Below, in pieces: positions 33,716-46,959 of a stretch of DNA of 53,785 bases. Both the position numbers and the translations under genes were made by a program. Origin of the DNA: Scenedesmus sp. ARA3 (lineage: Eukaryota > Chlorophyta > Chlorophyceae > Sphaeropleales > Scenedesmaceae); assembly GCA_004335835.1 (NCBI GenBank), contig RWJK01001748.1, forward strand, positions 1-53,785. Direction: 5' to 3'. The notes beneath the pieces are model-generated. The model was not told where the DNA came from, did not search any database, and saw only the letters and a list, made by a program, of their open reading frames with translations. Every line of letters starts with the position of its first letter. Positions within the stretch are counted from its first letter, which is position 1.

Positions 33716-36700
33716 CTGTGCTGCTTGCTCACCCTCACCAGCAGCAGCTCCGGCAGTTGCGCCTGCAGCTCCAGCAGCAGCCTCGCAACCTCCCTTAGGC
33801 CCCTGCAGCCCACCAGATCCAGCTCCTGCAGCGCCCTCATGCTACTGCTTGAAGCTGGCAGCCGCCCGAGGCCGCTACAGCCAGCCAGCGACAGCCTCGC
33901 CAGCTTCGCCAGCTGACCGACTGAGTCCGGCAGCTGAGTCAGGCTCTTGCAGCCCTCGAGACTCAGCGTGTGCAGGCTGCTGAGTTCCCCGAGAGACTCC
34001 GGAAGCTGGATCAGGTACACGCAGCCCCTCAGGCTGAGACTGCAGAGCGAGGTCAGTCCTCCGAGGTTCTGCGGTAGATCCCTGAGGTTGCTGCAGCCTG
34101 CGAGGCTCAGCTCCTGAAGGCCGCTGAGACTTCCGAAGCCTTCCGGCAGCTGCCGGAGGCAGTTGCAGCCGTCCAGCGACAGCCGCTGCAGCCGCTGACT
34201 CAGGCTGCAGACTGACTCCGGAAGCCTCCTGATCCCGGCGTGGTGCACCCTGAGCTCCTGAAGTCTACCGAGACTGCTGATCTGATCCGGCAGGCTCAGC
34301 AGCGGGTTTCCGCCGTGCTCCATCAGCTGCTGCAGCAGGCTGTTGGTGGCGCGGCTGGCGCCCCAGATCTGCTCGTGCCGCTGCTGCTGCTGCCGCCGCA
34401 GCCGCCGCTGCGCGTGATGCTCGGTCAGGTGCCTCGGATCGCACAGCACGACCAGGCTGCGCAACAGCGGCAGCTGACATACTGCCTCCGGGATCGTGGC
34501 GCGGCCGTAGTGACTCAGTACCAGCTGCTGCAGTAGTGGCATGGCCTGGTCTATGCTGTGCAGGTAGCTGACAACATCTAAGTGGGGTGCTTCCAGCACA
34601 CGCAACTGTGAGGGCTGGCTGAAGCTGTCAGCTTCCCACTCTGTTATGTTGTAGGGTTGCGAGACCTGCAGGAACCTGCAGATAACAGAAAAACGCATAC
34701 AAAAACAGAAACAGAGGAGGCAGCAGAAGTAAGATATGAGAATGTATGAGAAAGAAGATGCAACGCTGACAAGGTAGAAGAAGATCAGAGCATATAAGAA
34801 ACAAATAGTCAGAAAAACATTTCATGGCATGGTGTGCGCATGCACAAACGCTGCAGCAAGCAAACAAACAAACTTGAAGATGCCGCACCGCACCTGAGGT
34901 TGGTGGCCTTGCGGATCAGCATCGCCGCTGACAGGTCATACACGTGACTGGCCCGCAGCACGCGCAGCTGCTCCAGAGGGGGCAGGCTTGCGTTGCGCAG
35001 CGGTGGCAGCTGCGCCGCTTGCAGGCCCACGCAGCGCCCCTGTGTGTTGCAAGTGGCACGGCAGCGAGCAGAGAAGGAGTCGTTAAGATTGGTCGCGCCC
35101 ACCACGTTCCTTGCCAAGCTCAGCATCACTCAAACCACTGTCATGTCAACATGTATACTGAATAACTGTGTGTGCTGCACTGTATCGCTGACAGTCCAGC
35201 AAGGTAGCAATGCTACCACTGCACTACACTAAACAGAAAATGTAGCAAAGCAGCCTCATCGTATACGGTCCATCTGGCAGCAGCTTCTCGCCCACCAGGC
35301 CAGCCCCATGAGATGCAGCCATCCTGTACTGAGCCGTGCCCGGGCCCGCCACACTCAGCATCACCCCATCCGCTGCCACATCATCACACACGCTGAATTC
35401 AGCGCCAATTGCACTAATCTACTAAAAATCGCGCCAGGCAGCAATCCTGAAAGTGCACAGCAAAGCGCTCACCGTGTACGGCCCATCCGGCAGAAGCTTC
35501 CCGCCCACCAGGCAAGCCCCAGGTTGCGCCGCCATCCGGTACTGAACTGTCCCTGGGCCGGCCAGCCGCCTCGCCACGGCCAGCATCACTCCATCCACCG
35601 CCACGTCACACTTGTCACTCCCCGGTGGGCCGGTCACACTGACGCTGATCAGGCGGCGGGCTTGCAGGGCTTGCAAAACCTCATCTCCAAAAACACACTG
35701 CAGCCGCAGCAGTGAGGCCCCTTGCAGTTCCATCAGCAGCACTAGATCCAGCCATGCTGCTTTTAAGTCTTCTGGCAAAAGCTCCACGCTCGCCTGCAGC
35801 TGCTGCACTAGAATGTCTTTTGCCGACACGCTACGGCTTGCATCATCTCTGGTGGTATAGCCGTCGCTGCTGGTTGAAGCATCGATCGGGCCGTTGGATG
35901 CCAGCTGCTGCAGGATTGAATCTCGTGCTGCGGAATCAGCTGCATCGTGTAAGGATGCATTCACCAGCCGCAGCGCTAGCGGCAGGCCGCAGCAGTAGTT
36001 CAAGCCCTGCTGCAGCTGACCAGCAGTGAGGCTGGGCTGTATGCCTGAGCTGAGGAGGGCTGCTGCTGCCGGCTGTGGCAGGGGGAGCACGTGGTGCGTG
36101 ATGAGGGCATCACCGGAGAGCTGGAGCCCCTCTGGGGTGGCGCTTTGGCTGGTGAAGATGAGGCGACTCCTGCAGAGGGGAAATGAACATAACAACAATG
36201 CGCAGCAGCAGCAGCAGCAGAAATATGATTGAGGGCCAAAACCAAAGAGCTGCAGGCTTCCTGGCGTGGGACTGCGGCTGGTGAAAATGAGGCGGCTCCT
36301 GCAGAAGAATGCAAGGCAGCAGCAGTAACTGGGACATTTGGTGTTTGATGAGGGCATCGCCGGAGAGCTGCAGGCTTCTGGCGTGGCTCTTCAGCTGGTG
36401 AAAATGAGGCGGCGGCTGCCAAGGATTGCAAAGGCAGCAGCAGCAAGCCAGGCAGCATCTTCCCAATGGCCCCTGCCATCACACCTTTGTTGTACCCTAC
36501 TGGTCAGGTGTGTATCTCAAATCTCAGAATACCCTGTGTTCACACAATATCCTAGCACTGCTTTGACACTCACCCCTCAGGCAGGCAGGCCTGCAGGTCA
36601 GGCAGCATCTGGGCAATGCCTCCTCCAGCCTCAGGCACGTTGTCAACCAGCAGCAGCAGTGGCCCTTTGCTCTTCAGGCTGCTAAATGCAGCTGCCAGCT

Positions 36701-38210
36701 GCTCTGCTGCTGCTGCTGCTGTGCTGGCGAGCTGCAGGGAGATGCCTGTTATGTCTCCTAGGAGGGTCTGCTGCGCCTTCAGCAGGGCCTGCAGCAGCAG
36801 CAGCAGCAGCAGGGTGAAGGTGAGCGAGCTTTGTCAGCTACTCAGCGACAGGGCGTCACCAACAGACAGGTGCACGCCTCATGTCGGGCATGCAGAGACA
36901 GCTGTCTTTTATGTATGGCCAGGTGCTGCAGCTGCGTCATCAGTACTGCTAGCAGCTGACACAATCAAACCACAAGCCAGCTACAGCTGTGGCTGACAGA
37001 TGTGAAGACTGCACAGACTCTACGGGGCTTGGAGCTTTGATCGCTATGGTAACTTGCTGCCCTTGCTGGCCCTATTCCTTGTCCTTGCAGGTGGGCCAGC
37101 AACACTCTCTCACCATGTCCCTGATGGCTGCCTCCTCTGTAGCGCATGCCTGCACGCTGACACAAAACACGCCACCACGGAAGTGGCCCCCAGCAGCAGC
37201 AGCACCACCAGCACCACCACCAGCAGCAGCGGGCTGTAGCGCCCTAGCAACATGTGCTGCGAGTGTGGTTTTGCCTATGCCTCCAACGCCATGCAGCAGC
37301 AGGCCTGTCAAACCGCTTCCATGCAGCAGCTGCTGAGCAAGGGAGGGGGTGACATCTGCAATGCCTTCTGCTGGTGTTGCTGCTGCTGCTAGAAAGGCCC
37401 GGCTGTGTGCTTGCCGCTCTGTTCTGATTCCTCCTGCACGCAGCAAGCAGCAGCAGTGGCAAGGTGAGCCGCAGCGATGGGAGCAGAGCAGGATCAAAAA
37501 GGCTGCAGGATTACGTGGTTTGTGTCTACTTCTGCCAACAATCATGTTCACATAGCTTTCAAAACCTTTGAAGTTGTGGTAGGCGGTATGCCTGCATACA
37601 GGTTCAAGCCTCTGACGAAAGCAGTACGGTTGAGCTGCTGCTGGTCTCTAAAGCCAGCTACTTTACAAGAGAATATTTGAAGAACAGCAGCAGGCAGCTG
37701 CTGCAGTTTGTTCTCACCATAATTTGCACGCGCGGCTCTAGCGTGCTGCTGCTGCTGCTGCTGCTGCTGGCTACCTGGCAGCAGCGCATTGCCAGAGCTG
37801 CTGCTCCTGCCTGGCTGGTATGGCTGGAAGGCAGACTGCTGAGAGCAAGCAACTGAGTAGATGTCATCATCATCTTCACCAGCTAATGCTGCTGCTACTG
37901 CTGTGTCGGCTGCTGCAGCTGCCGCAGCAGCTGCTGCTGGTGGCGCAGGTGCTGCTACTGTCCCGGCTGTTCCGACAGCTGTGGCAACCAGCTGCAGAGT
38001 TTGCTGATTGAGGGCTGGTTTGGCATCTGGTGCAGCTTCCTGCTTGCTGATGCTGCTGGCTCCTGCAGACTTGGCACTGCTGCTGGCCCCTTCCCGCTTG
38101 CTACTGGTGGTCGTCGCAGGAAGCTTCCCTTCCCGAACGCGCTTGGCGCTTTCAGCATCTATTACTGCTTTAACGTTACTCTCCTGAGCTTTGGATCCTA
38201 CGCACCCCAT
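33598..38210 (-). CDS. NB-ARC-LRR (NLR-type) protein with acylation-type N-terminus, 6 exons
   Basis: Exons on the minus strand: 38210-37718, 37433-37114, 36788-36574, 36169-35473, 35039-34894, 34675-33598; phases close and give 982 aa. The N-terminus MGCVGSK fits N-myristoylation at Gly2 and palmitoylation at Cys3. A Ser/Ala/Gln-rich linker follows to ~164. The NB-ARC region has P-loop GVGGIGKTT (213-221), kinase-2 LLLLVDNV (315-322), RNBS-B-like GSRLIFTS (343-350) and GLPLAL (404-409); an MHD-like position reads VDG near 534. Residues ~690-915 carry leucine-rich repeats of the plant type, for example LQELSLAGCSNLRDLPQNLG. A polyQ run lies near 940. No TIR, coiled-coil or RPW8 domain is evident; the exon 1 region takes that place. 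By analogy with plant NLRs it is probably an ATP/ADP-switched immune sensor at a membrane. The exon 4/exon 5 junction is the least certain. Confidence 0.9.
35085..35400 (-). repeat. Exon-echo array: copies of NLR exon 4 end
   Basis: Copies of the exon 4 end (VMLAVARRLAG...LPDGPYT) at about 35255-35400 (stop-containing; donor GT lost, reading ATGAGG) and 35085-35145 (VMLSLARNVVG only). The second lies immediately upstream of the chosen exon 5 acceptor and could mislead gene finders into extending exon 5. Confidence 0.75.
36230..36430 (-). repeat. Exon-echo array: copies of NLR exon 4 start
   Basis: Two copies of the acceptor plus exon 4 start (SRLIFTS... to LQLSGDALI), at about 36240-36305 and 36345-36425. 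The farther copy changes the motif to PHFHQ by frame drift. Confidence 0.85.
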
Positions 38211-38774
38211 TTACGCAGCTAAAGCCAGCCGGCTACGGCGCGCGTGGGAACGACTGAACTGTATGGGACGATCACGCACATTGATCTGCACGCATCAACA
38301 ACATTATCCAAACATGCGATGGAAGCAACAAAAAGAAACACGCCTTGGTTGCCACCAGGTTCGCCGAGAACAGTAAAACGGGACTCAGCCGGGAAGACTG
38401 TCACAACGCTCAGCAAGGCTTCTTGCGATACGATGAAAGATATCGATACACATGTGAAAACGTCAGGTGATGCAAGCCGTTGTGGCTGATCCAAGCTGTA
38501 CTGGCCGCGTCAACCTGCACAGGCCTCCCAAAATTTGACGACAGCTCTAAAGCTCATCTGGTGCCTGTTCAGCTCAAACCTAATCATCTTGATCTATTCA
38601 GTCATAGATCAGTCAATAGAGTAAGCCGTGAGCAGAAGGAAGGTTATCGCTTGGCATGCACGCTGGCGATCGGCGCTTGGCACGCACATTGAGCTGCTGT
38701 GCTTTGCCGCTGAGCTCAGATGACACCGGCGGTGGGTAGCAACACGCCGCCAACACACTGAGACCTGGGGCATG

Positions 38775-39330
38775 CTGTTTGGTGCGCGCTGCTCAGAATG
38801 ACATGGAGCGCTGCTGCGCCTCGCCGCTGCTCTTGCGCGCTTCCTCCAGTGCTTCCACTTCTGCGCTGGCACTGCTGCCAGGCAGGCGGTGTGGCACCAG
38901 GTCGCACCAGGGCTGGCAACTCAACACGGCTTGCCGGCCAGGCGATGTGCTCACTCACGCACGATCAACACACGCGCAAGAGCAGCTGTGAGGTGCACAC
39001 AGCTCAGAATGCCATGGAACGCTGCTGCGCCTCGCCGCTGCTCTTGCACGCTTCCTCCAGTGCTGCCAACTCTGCACTAACACTGCTGCCAGGCAGGCGG
39101 TGTGGCGCCAGGCCGTGCCAGGGGTGCGCTACCCTGGTGCCTTAGAACTGGCAGTGCTGCAACCTCAGCACTGGCATGGCTGCTAGCTGGCAGCCAGTGT
39201 GCATCCAGATGGGTTAAAACAACATGGAGCGCTGTTGCGCCTCGCCGCTGCTCTTGCGCGCTTCCTCCAGTGCTGCCAACTCTGCACTGAAGCTGCTGCC
39301 AGGCAGGCGGTTGCAGTGCCAGGTCACACC
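38775..39330 (-). repeat. Echo array past the stop codon of the BRCT gene
   Basis: Three copies of the terminal exon end (LAALEE.RKSSGEAQQRSM then a stop), at about 38790-38880, 39005-39115 and 39220-39335, each with its own stop after RSM. They lie beyond the true stop at 39339. Between 38211 and 38775 I see nothing recognisable. Confidence 0.88.
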
Positions 39331-39338
39331 AGCCAGCC

Positions 39339-41206
39339 TCAAAAAGACATGGAACGCTGCTGTGCCTCGCCGCTGCTCTTCCGGCCCTCTTCCAGTGCTG
39401 CCAACTCTGCACTAACACTGCTGCCGGGCAGGCGGTGGGGCGCTAGGTCCTGCCAGGGGTGCGCCAGCCAGTCGACGAGGTACGCAGAGGTAACGCACGG
39501 CACGCCAGCAGCACGCATGGCGACAATCCACCTGCAGAATAAAACATAGGAAAGGGCACGACATCACACAGTGAGTTTGTGTCACTTTGGCCTGCAGTGT
39601 GTGAGGTACAGGTACAGGTACGTACAGGTGACGGACGCACCAGCCAGTCGACCAGGTAGGCTGGGGTCACGCATGGCACGCCAGCAGCACGCATGGCGAT
39701 AATACCTGCAAGATTGGGATATGCAACACAATATGTTGTGCAGGCTTGGCAGCACAATATGCAACACAATATGTTGTGCAGGCTTGGCAGCAAGCTGGCA
39801 ACACTTGCGCCTGCAGCACGCAGCAGATCGGCTAGGTATGCGCCAGCCACTCTACGAGGTTGGCCTGCACCTCGTCACATCATGCATTGACATAAGGCTA
39901 CAACATGTCATAGTGCGACGTACGTTCATTTGACAACACAATCATAGCAAAGTTGCCAGCCAGCAGCGCTGCTTACTTGTCATCATCTGCGTCTTCAGCC
40001 TTGTTCTCCCCAATCACAGCCAGATTGGCAAGCCCTGCTGCCGCCGCTGCTGCTGCTGCTGCTGGCACAGCCGCCGCCTTCCCTTTCCTCTTTCGGCTGC
40101 TGCCACCGCCACTACCAGCAGCAGCAGCGTCATCAGCATCAACAGCAGCAGCAGGGGGCAGGACTGAGCTGTAGGGTGGTCCTCGCCTCAGCAGCTGCCC
40201 TCCACCTGCTTTGATCATGCGAGCGAGTGACTCAAAGCTGGGCACCTCACTGCTGCCGTAAAAGATGACTCGCAAGCCTTCAAATGCAAGGCCGGGCACT
40301 GCTGCTGCTGCTGCTGCTGTGGGGTCATCGGCGGCTGCTTGGCGAGCTGCTGCTGCTGCCTGTGCGCGCAGGCGCCAGTGCGAGGGAGCATCTGCAACAG
40401 AAGCGGGAAGTGAAGCAGCAGCAGCAGCAGCAGCAGCATGCGGGCAACTGTAAGCGAGGACACATCAAATCAAAGTGAGGGCATGCAAGCAGTGGTTCAC
40501 CAGCCGCTGCAGCATACCTGCCAGTACACTCACCCAATATCCATTTGCTCACCTACACAGATCACATCACAGTCGCCACAGCCAGCTGATAGCCCTCCAC
40601 AGGCAGCACCCATATCCACAGGCAGCACCCATAAAACGTTAGGAACGGCACAAAACAACATCACGTATGCCTGCAGGATCCCACTCGCTCACCTAGGCTT
40701 ATTGCATTGTCATCTCCAACAAGCTCATACCCTTCAGCAGGCAGCAGCCGCACAGCAGCAGCACTATCCGCCAGCCACTGCTCCCCAACCAGCCAGCCGC
40801 CGGCAGCCATAGCAGCAAGGCTCTTCTCACTCTTCCGCAAGTGCGGCATCACAACATGCGTGGTGCCCGCCTGCCACTCGTGACTCTGCGGCTTGCAGCG
40901 GACCTTTAAGCGCCGCAATGAGGCTGCATGGCGGGACCGAGCATCGCTATGCATGCCGCTGAGAGCTACCATGATTGCGGCGCTGCTGCTGCTGCTGCCG
41001 CCTGCTGCTGCTGCTGATGGAGCAGCCTGCGTGTCGTTCTCGTCTACGGCTTTATATGAAGACGATGGGCTGGGCTGCTGCTGCTGCTGCTTGGATTTTT
41101 TGCCACCCTGCTGCCGGGCTGTCTTGCTGCTGCTGCCAGGAGCGACTACAGCAGCTGCAGGCGCGTGCACATCTGCAGCAGCTGCTGCCCTGCTGCGCCT
41201 TCCCCG

Positions 41207-41237
<31 letters not shown>

Positions 41238-42100
41238 GGCGGCGGCTTGTCTGGCCTTGGCTCTTCTGCATCCGCATCTGCATCTGCTGCTGCTGCTGCT
41301 GCTGTCTTGGCCTTTTTAGCTGGCCTGCCCTTGGCACTTGCAGGCTTCTGCTGCTGCTGCTCCTCCTCCTCCTCCTCTGGCTGCCCTTCACGCTGCTGCT
41401 GCTGCTTCTGCTGCTGCTGCTTGGCGCGGCTTCTGCTGGCCTGCTTTCTGCCTGACGGCTGCACATCCTCCTCTTTGGCAGCAGCAGCAGCAGCAGCAGC
41501 TGCAGCCGCCGCCGCAGCAGCTGCTGCATCGTCCTCAGCAGCAGCAGCCTTGCTCTGCTTGCCACGCCCTGCCCTGCCCTGCTTTCCAGACTTGCCACCA
41601 GCGGCCGCCCCAGGTGCAACGTCATCCTTATCTGCAGCAGCCTCATGCCTGTCTGCCGCTGCTGCTGCTGCTGCTGCTGCTGCGTCTTCAGCTGCTGCTG
41701 ATGGAGAAGCTGACAGCATGGTGTCAGGCGCAAAGCTGACTCGCCGAGCACGCTTGGCGCTGTGTGCTGCTGCTGACACATCGCCGCCGCCTGCTGCATT
41801 AGCAAGGTCAGCAGCATCTCGCTTAGCCGCTGCCCTGCTGCTGTTGCGCTTGCTGGCTGTGGAGGCAGGAGCAGCAGCTGCTGCTGCTGCTGTTGCTGGC
41901 ACAGCGCTCCTCCTGCCCCTGCCGGCTGCTGGTGCTGCCGTGGCAGCAGGAGGTGTTGCAGTAGGTGCTGCAGTGTGTCTGCTGCTGCGGGCATTGCTGC
42001 GGCCCTTGCCGCCTGCAGCAGCTCGAGGTGTGTCAGCAGGTTGTTGCTCATGTACCTGCTCTTGATCCTCAACTTTGTCTTCTGCTGCTGCTGCTGCTGC

Positions 42101-42137
<37 letters not shown>

Positions 42138-42662
42138 TCATCACCATCAACATCCATAGGCTCCAGTCCACCACCATCTTCTGCTGCAGCAGCTTCAGCA
42201 GCAGCATCTTCCACACCCTGCTGCTGCTGCTGGCTGCGCTGTGCTCGCTGCCTGCGCGCCTTGACAACTTTAGGAGTGGGCGCACCCGCCTCACCTGCTG
42301 CTGCTGCTGCTGCTGCAGTTGCTGCTCCTGCTGTGGCAGCTTCTGCTGCTTCCGGTGGAGTCGGCTTGTCCTTAGCAGGCCCCGCAGGCGCAATGATGCC
42401 CCGCGCCAGCCTGGCAGCAGCAGCAGCAGATGCCTCGCCAGCAGCAGCAGGTGTGAGCAGCGAGCGCCGCCGCTTGGCAACACTGGCAGCTGGCAACCGT
42501 GCTGCACTAGCAGCGCCTGCAGCAGCTTCTGCAGGTGTGTCTTGTGCTGCTGCTGCTGCTGCTGCTGAGCTGGGAGGTGTCTGCAGCTGCCTTGAACCTG
42601 CTCCACTGCCTGGCCCCGTGCCATTTGATTCCTCTGCTACTGCTGCCAGAGGCGAAGCTGCT

Positions 42663-42693
<31 letters not shown>

Positions 42694-42818
42694 GGCTGGC
42701 AGCAGCCCCAGGTGTTGACCCTGAAGCCTTCCTGCCACGCCTAAGCCCGGGCACCTTAAACCCTGCGGCACCAATCTGCCCGCCACTAGCACCTCCAGCA
42801 GTGCTGCCACCAGCGCTG

Positions 42819-42872
<54 letters not shown>

Positions 42873-43152
42873 CTGCCCACACCCTGCTGCTGCTGCCGCA
42901 GCAGTGCAGGCATGATGGGGTGGGCTTCTCCTGACTGCTCCTCACTGCTGAGCCCTCCAAACTGCTCCAGCAGGTTGCCCACATTGGCCTCAGCCTTCTG
43001 CACCTGCAGCATCAGCAGCAGCAGCAGCAGCAGTGTTACAACGGTGGTGGCAGCAGCAGAAGTGTGACTGCTCCTCACTGCTAAGGCCGCCAAACTGTTC
43101 TAGCAGGTTGCACACGTTTGCCTCGGCCTTCTGCACCTGCAGCAGCAGTGTG

Positions 43153-43190
<38 letters not shown>

Positions 43191-43904
43191 GTGAAAGTGG
43201 CAGCAGCAGGCAAGTGATGGGGTGGGTGTCCCCTGACTGCTAAGGCCTCAAAAGTGCTCCAGCAGGTTGACCATGTTTGCCTCAGCCTTCTGCACCTGTG
43301 GTAGCATCAGCATCAGCAGCACGGCGGAAGCAGCAAAGAGATGGCATTACTTCCAGCAGCAGGGGGTGGTCAAAACCAGAGAGCAGTGTTGCAGGTATTT
43401 CTAGGTCAATCTGCACCACAGCAACCACCAAATCTGAGGAAGGGCGGGAAAACCACTGTTTAAATCAGATTACAAAATCAGAGCAGCAACCAGCACACAT
43501 CAGCCATTACTTACCGCCTGTGTGCGCTGCCAGTGCAGCTCTCCCAGGCTGCCCTCCATAAGAGTCACGCCAGTCAAACCAGTCAAACAGCAGCACACCG
43601 CAGCACACTGCAACCCGTCTTCACTCACCGCCTGTGTGCGCTGCCAGTGCAGGCCTCCTAGACTGCCATCAGTGGGCATCATGCCAGTCAGGCCAGTCAG
43701 CCCTGTTGAACCAGTCAAACAGCAGCACACTGCAACCAGCCATTACTCACCGCCTGTGTGCGCTGCCAGGGTAAGCCTCCTAGGCTCCCTTCCACAGGAG
43801 TCATGCCAGCCAGGCCGGTCAGCCCTGTCAATGTGGTTTGACCTGTCAGGCCAGTCAGGATGGATGGCTGGCCGCCACTGCCAGCTGCTGCCGCTGCTCC
43901 TGGC

Positions 43905-43936
<32 letters not shown>

Positions 43937-44443
43937 GTGGTCTGCTGCTGGTGCCCGTGCCAGGGCTGGGAGCGGCGTGTGAGCATTAGCAGCCACTGCT
44001 TCAAGTGTTGCTGCTGCAGGTGCAGCATCTGAAACGGCAGCATCTTCATCATCATCATCAGCTGCTGCTGCTGCTGCTGCTGCTGGACCTGCAGCCTCTG
44101 GCACAGCAGCATCCGCATCAGCTGCTGCTGCTTCATCAGCATCTTCCATTGTTGCCCAAGCTTCACCAGCTGCTGCTGCTGCTGCTTCTGCTGCTTCTGC
44201 ATCCTCAGCTGAAGCATCAGCTGTGTGCATCGGCTGCTGCGCTTGCTGCTTGTGCTGCGGCAGAGGAGACTGGTCACCACCGGCAGCATCTGCTGCTGCT
44301 GCACCTGCTGCTGCTGCGTCTTCTGCTGCTGCTGCTGCTGCTGCTGCATCTGCTGCTGCTGTATTAGCTGGTGCTACTTGGGGTTTGCTCACACCTGGCG
44401 ACTCCCCTAGCTCCTCTGTTGGCAGTGTGTCTTCTTCATCTTC

Positions 44444-44534
<91 letters not shown>

Positions 44535-45011
44535 GCAGCATCCTCGTCGTCATTTGTTGGTGCCAGGTCATCGCTGACAGCAGCAGCATCACCAGCAGCA
44601 TCAGTTGACGCCCTCAATGCAGCTGATGCGGGGTCTGCTGCTGCTGGGTCTGCTGCTGCTGGTGCGGCAGGTTGTGGCATGTGCAGGAGGCCTGCTGCAT
44701 CATCATCCGCTGCTGCGTCAAGTGTGGGCAGCAAAGGCAGGGTAGTAACAGCAGCTGCTGGAGCCTTCAGCTCCTTGTTTACCTACAGCAGCAGCAGCAG
44801 CAGCAGTGGGTGAGAAATGCAGATGGATTGCTTTAAAAAAATGCACGGCAAGAGCAACGCATGTCACAGCGAGAGCAAGCATGCTACCTTCAGAATAAAC
44901 ACCCGCAAGCTTACATCTGCAAGCTTACACAGCACGGCCAAGCGAGCCATGTTGCGAGGCTCGCGTGTACACGGAGGCGTACAAATAGCTCCGGCCAACT
45001 CACCTGCTGCT

Positions 45012-45045
<34 letters not shown>

Positions 45046-45565
45046 CACCTCTTCTCCTTCTTCTTCAGCATCAAGCTGGGAGGTGTCTTCCGTCACATCG
45101 GCACTCTCCTCATCAGCATCAGCATCACCAACTGCTGCCGCTGCTGCTGCTGCTGCTGCTGCTGCTGCAGCACCAAGACCGCCACCATCAGCTGCTGCTG
45201 CTTCGGCAGCAGCAGGTGCAGCGCCTTCACCTAGCACTTTTGGAGCTGCTGCAGCTGGCTTGACAGCAACAGCGTCTGCAGCAGGCTCATGTGCAACAGC
45301 AATGCCAGGTGAAGCGGCAGCAGGTGGTGCCTCAACTGCTGCTGGCTCAACACGGCTGACGTCAGCACGTCTGACGTCAGCAGCTGCGTCGTCAGCTGCA
45401 TCACCAGCAGTGCCACCAGCTGTAGCAGCTGCTGCTGGCTCTGCATGGTGTGCGTCATCAGCTGTGTCGCCAGCAGCCGCTGATGTTGCTGCTGCTGCCG
45501 CAATGTGCACTGCGGCATGAACAGCTGGCAGCGCCGCCTGAGGTGAGGGAGCTGCACCAGCTGTG

Positions 45566-45604
<39 letters not shown>

Positions 45605-45748
45605 GCAGCGTCTGAGTGCGGCTGCATTGCAGACACATGCTGCTGGGATGATGACAGCCCCTGCTGCTGCTGCTGCTGCTGCGGCGGCGGCGGCGGTTGC
45701 TGCTGCGTGGACTGTCCAGAGGTGTCTGTTGCATGTTCCACAGCACTG

Positions 45749-45781
<33 letters not shown>

Positions 45782-45977
45782 GTCGCAAGCTGCGTTGCTT
45801 GGCTGTTGAGCGGGTGCTGCTGCTGGCTCAACCGGCCTCCAGATCCTGCTGCTGCTGCTGCTGCTGCTGTTGTACTGCCTGGTGCCAGCAATCTGTACTG
45901 CTCCTCAGGGATGTACTGCCACTCCTGCAAGCACCTGTCCAGCCACTCGGTGCTGACCACCAGCAGCTTGTGCCTGC

Positions 45978-46029
<52 letters not shown>

Positions 46030-46922
46030 TGAGGCGTAGCGTGCACCACTGGATAGCAGGGCATTGCTACTGCTGCCAGCATGCGTGAAGCCAGTAGCAG
46101 CTAGAGGTGTTTCACGGGCAGGCAGCCGCTGCGCATGTGCAATCATACACCAGTCTGTGAGAATGGTGTATGCCAGACAGCTGTTGCACTCACGCTGCTG
46201 CGGTCTCAATCTTCTTTGACGGTACCCTGCATGCCTCCGCTGTGGTGAGCACGTGGCTGGTGATGGACAGCATGCACGCAAGAGCGGGAAACCACTTTGC
46301 ACCAAAATCAAACCCAACTTTGCCCCCAAAGCTGTAAACCCTGCACACTGTTTGCAGCCCATTGGGTTTGCAGCCCATTGTTGAACATGATCTTTTCCTG
46401 TTGTCATAATCTGGTGCATTACCCATCATCAGCCTGCACACTCACGCTGCGGCGGTCTCTATCTTCTTGGAGGGCACCCTGCAGGCTTCCGCTGTGGTGA
46501 GCACGTGGCTAGTGGTAGACAGTGGCATGTCAGCAGAGTAGGCCGCACCGCTGCATTCCACCTTATAACGCGTTATGCCGCGGTCCATGCCCTGCAGTAC
46601 GGCACATTTGTAACACGTTGGCGACGAGAAGAGAGTACAGGGTGCATGACAGCGGCATGTCAGCAAAATGCTCGGCACCGCCACACTTCACCATGTGACG
46701 CATTATGCTGCCGTCCATGCAGCGCAACACCACAGACGTGTCCCGGGGCAGGGTGCAGGGGCCCGGATTTAAATCGCGGCATGGCAGCTGCTGCCACTGC
46801 TGTTGTTGATGCGGCTGCTGCTGCTGCTGCTGGTGGTGCTGTGTGTCGCCATCTTCTGCCTCACCCTGATGGCTGACAGCGGGAATTGCTTCACATGAAC
46901 TGCTGCTGCTGCCGCCGCCGCC

Positions 46923-46959
<37 letters not shown>

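Noticed and set aside
34809..35129. Extending NLR exon 5 upstream through VMLSLARNVVGATNL
   Set aside because: That stretch is a decayed copy of the exon 4 segment VMLAVARRLAG and does not fit the phase of exon 4. The acceptor before GRCVGLQAA fits.
40893..43067. Long plus-strand open frames of 390 and 330 codons, and a 492-codon minus-strand frame, over the BRCT gene
   Set aside because: They are polyC, polyA, polyL or polyQ by-products of CAG/CTG repeats in the other frames of BRCT exon 7. They show no domain and no splice logic.
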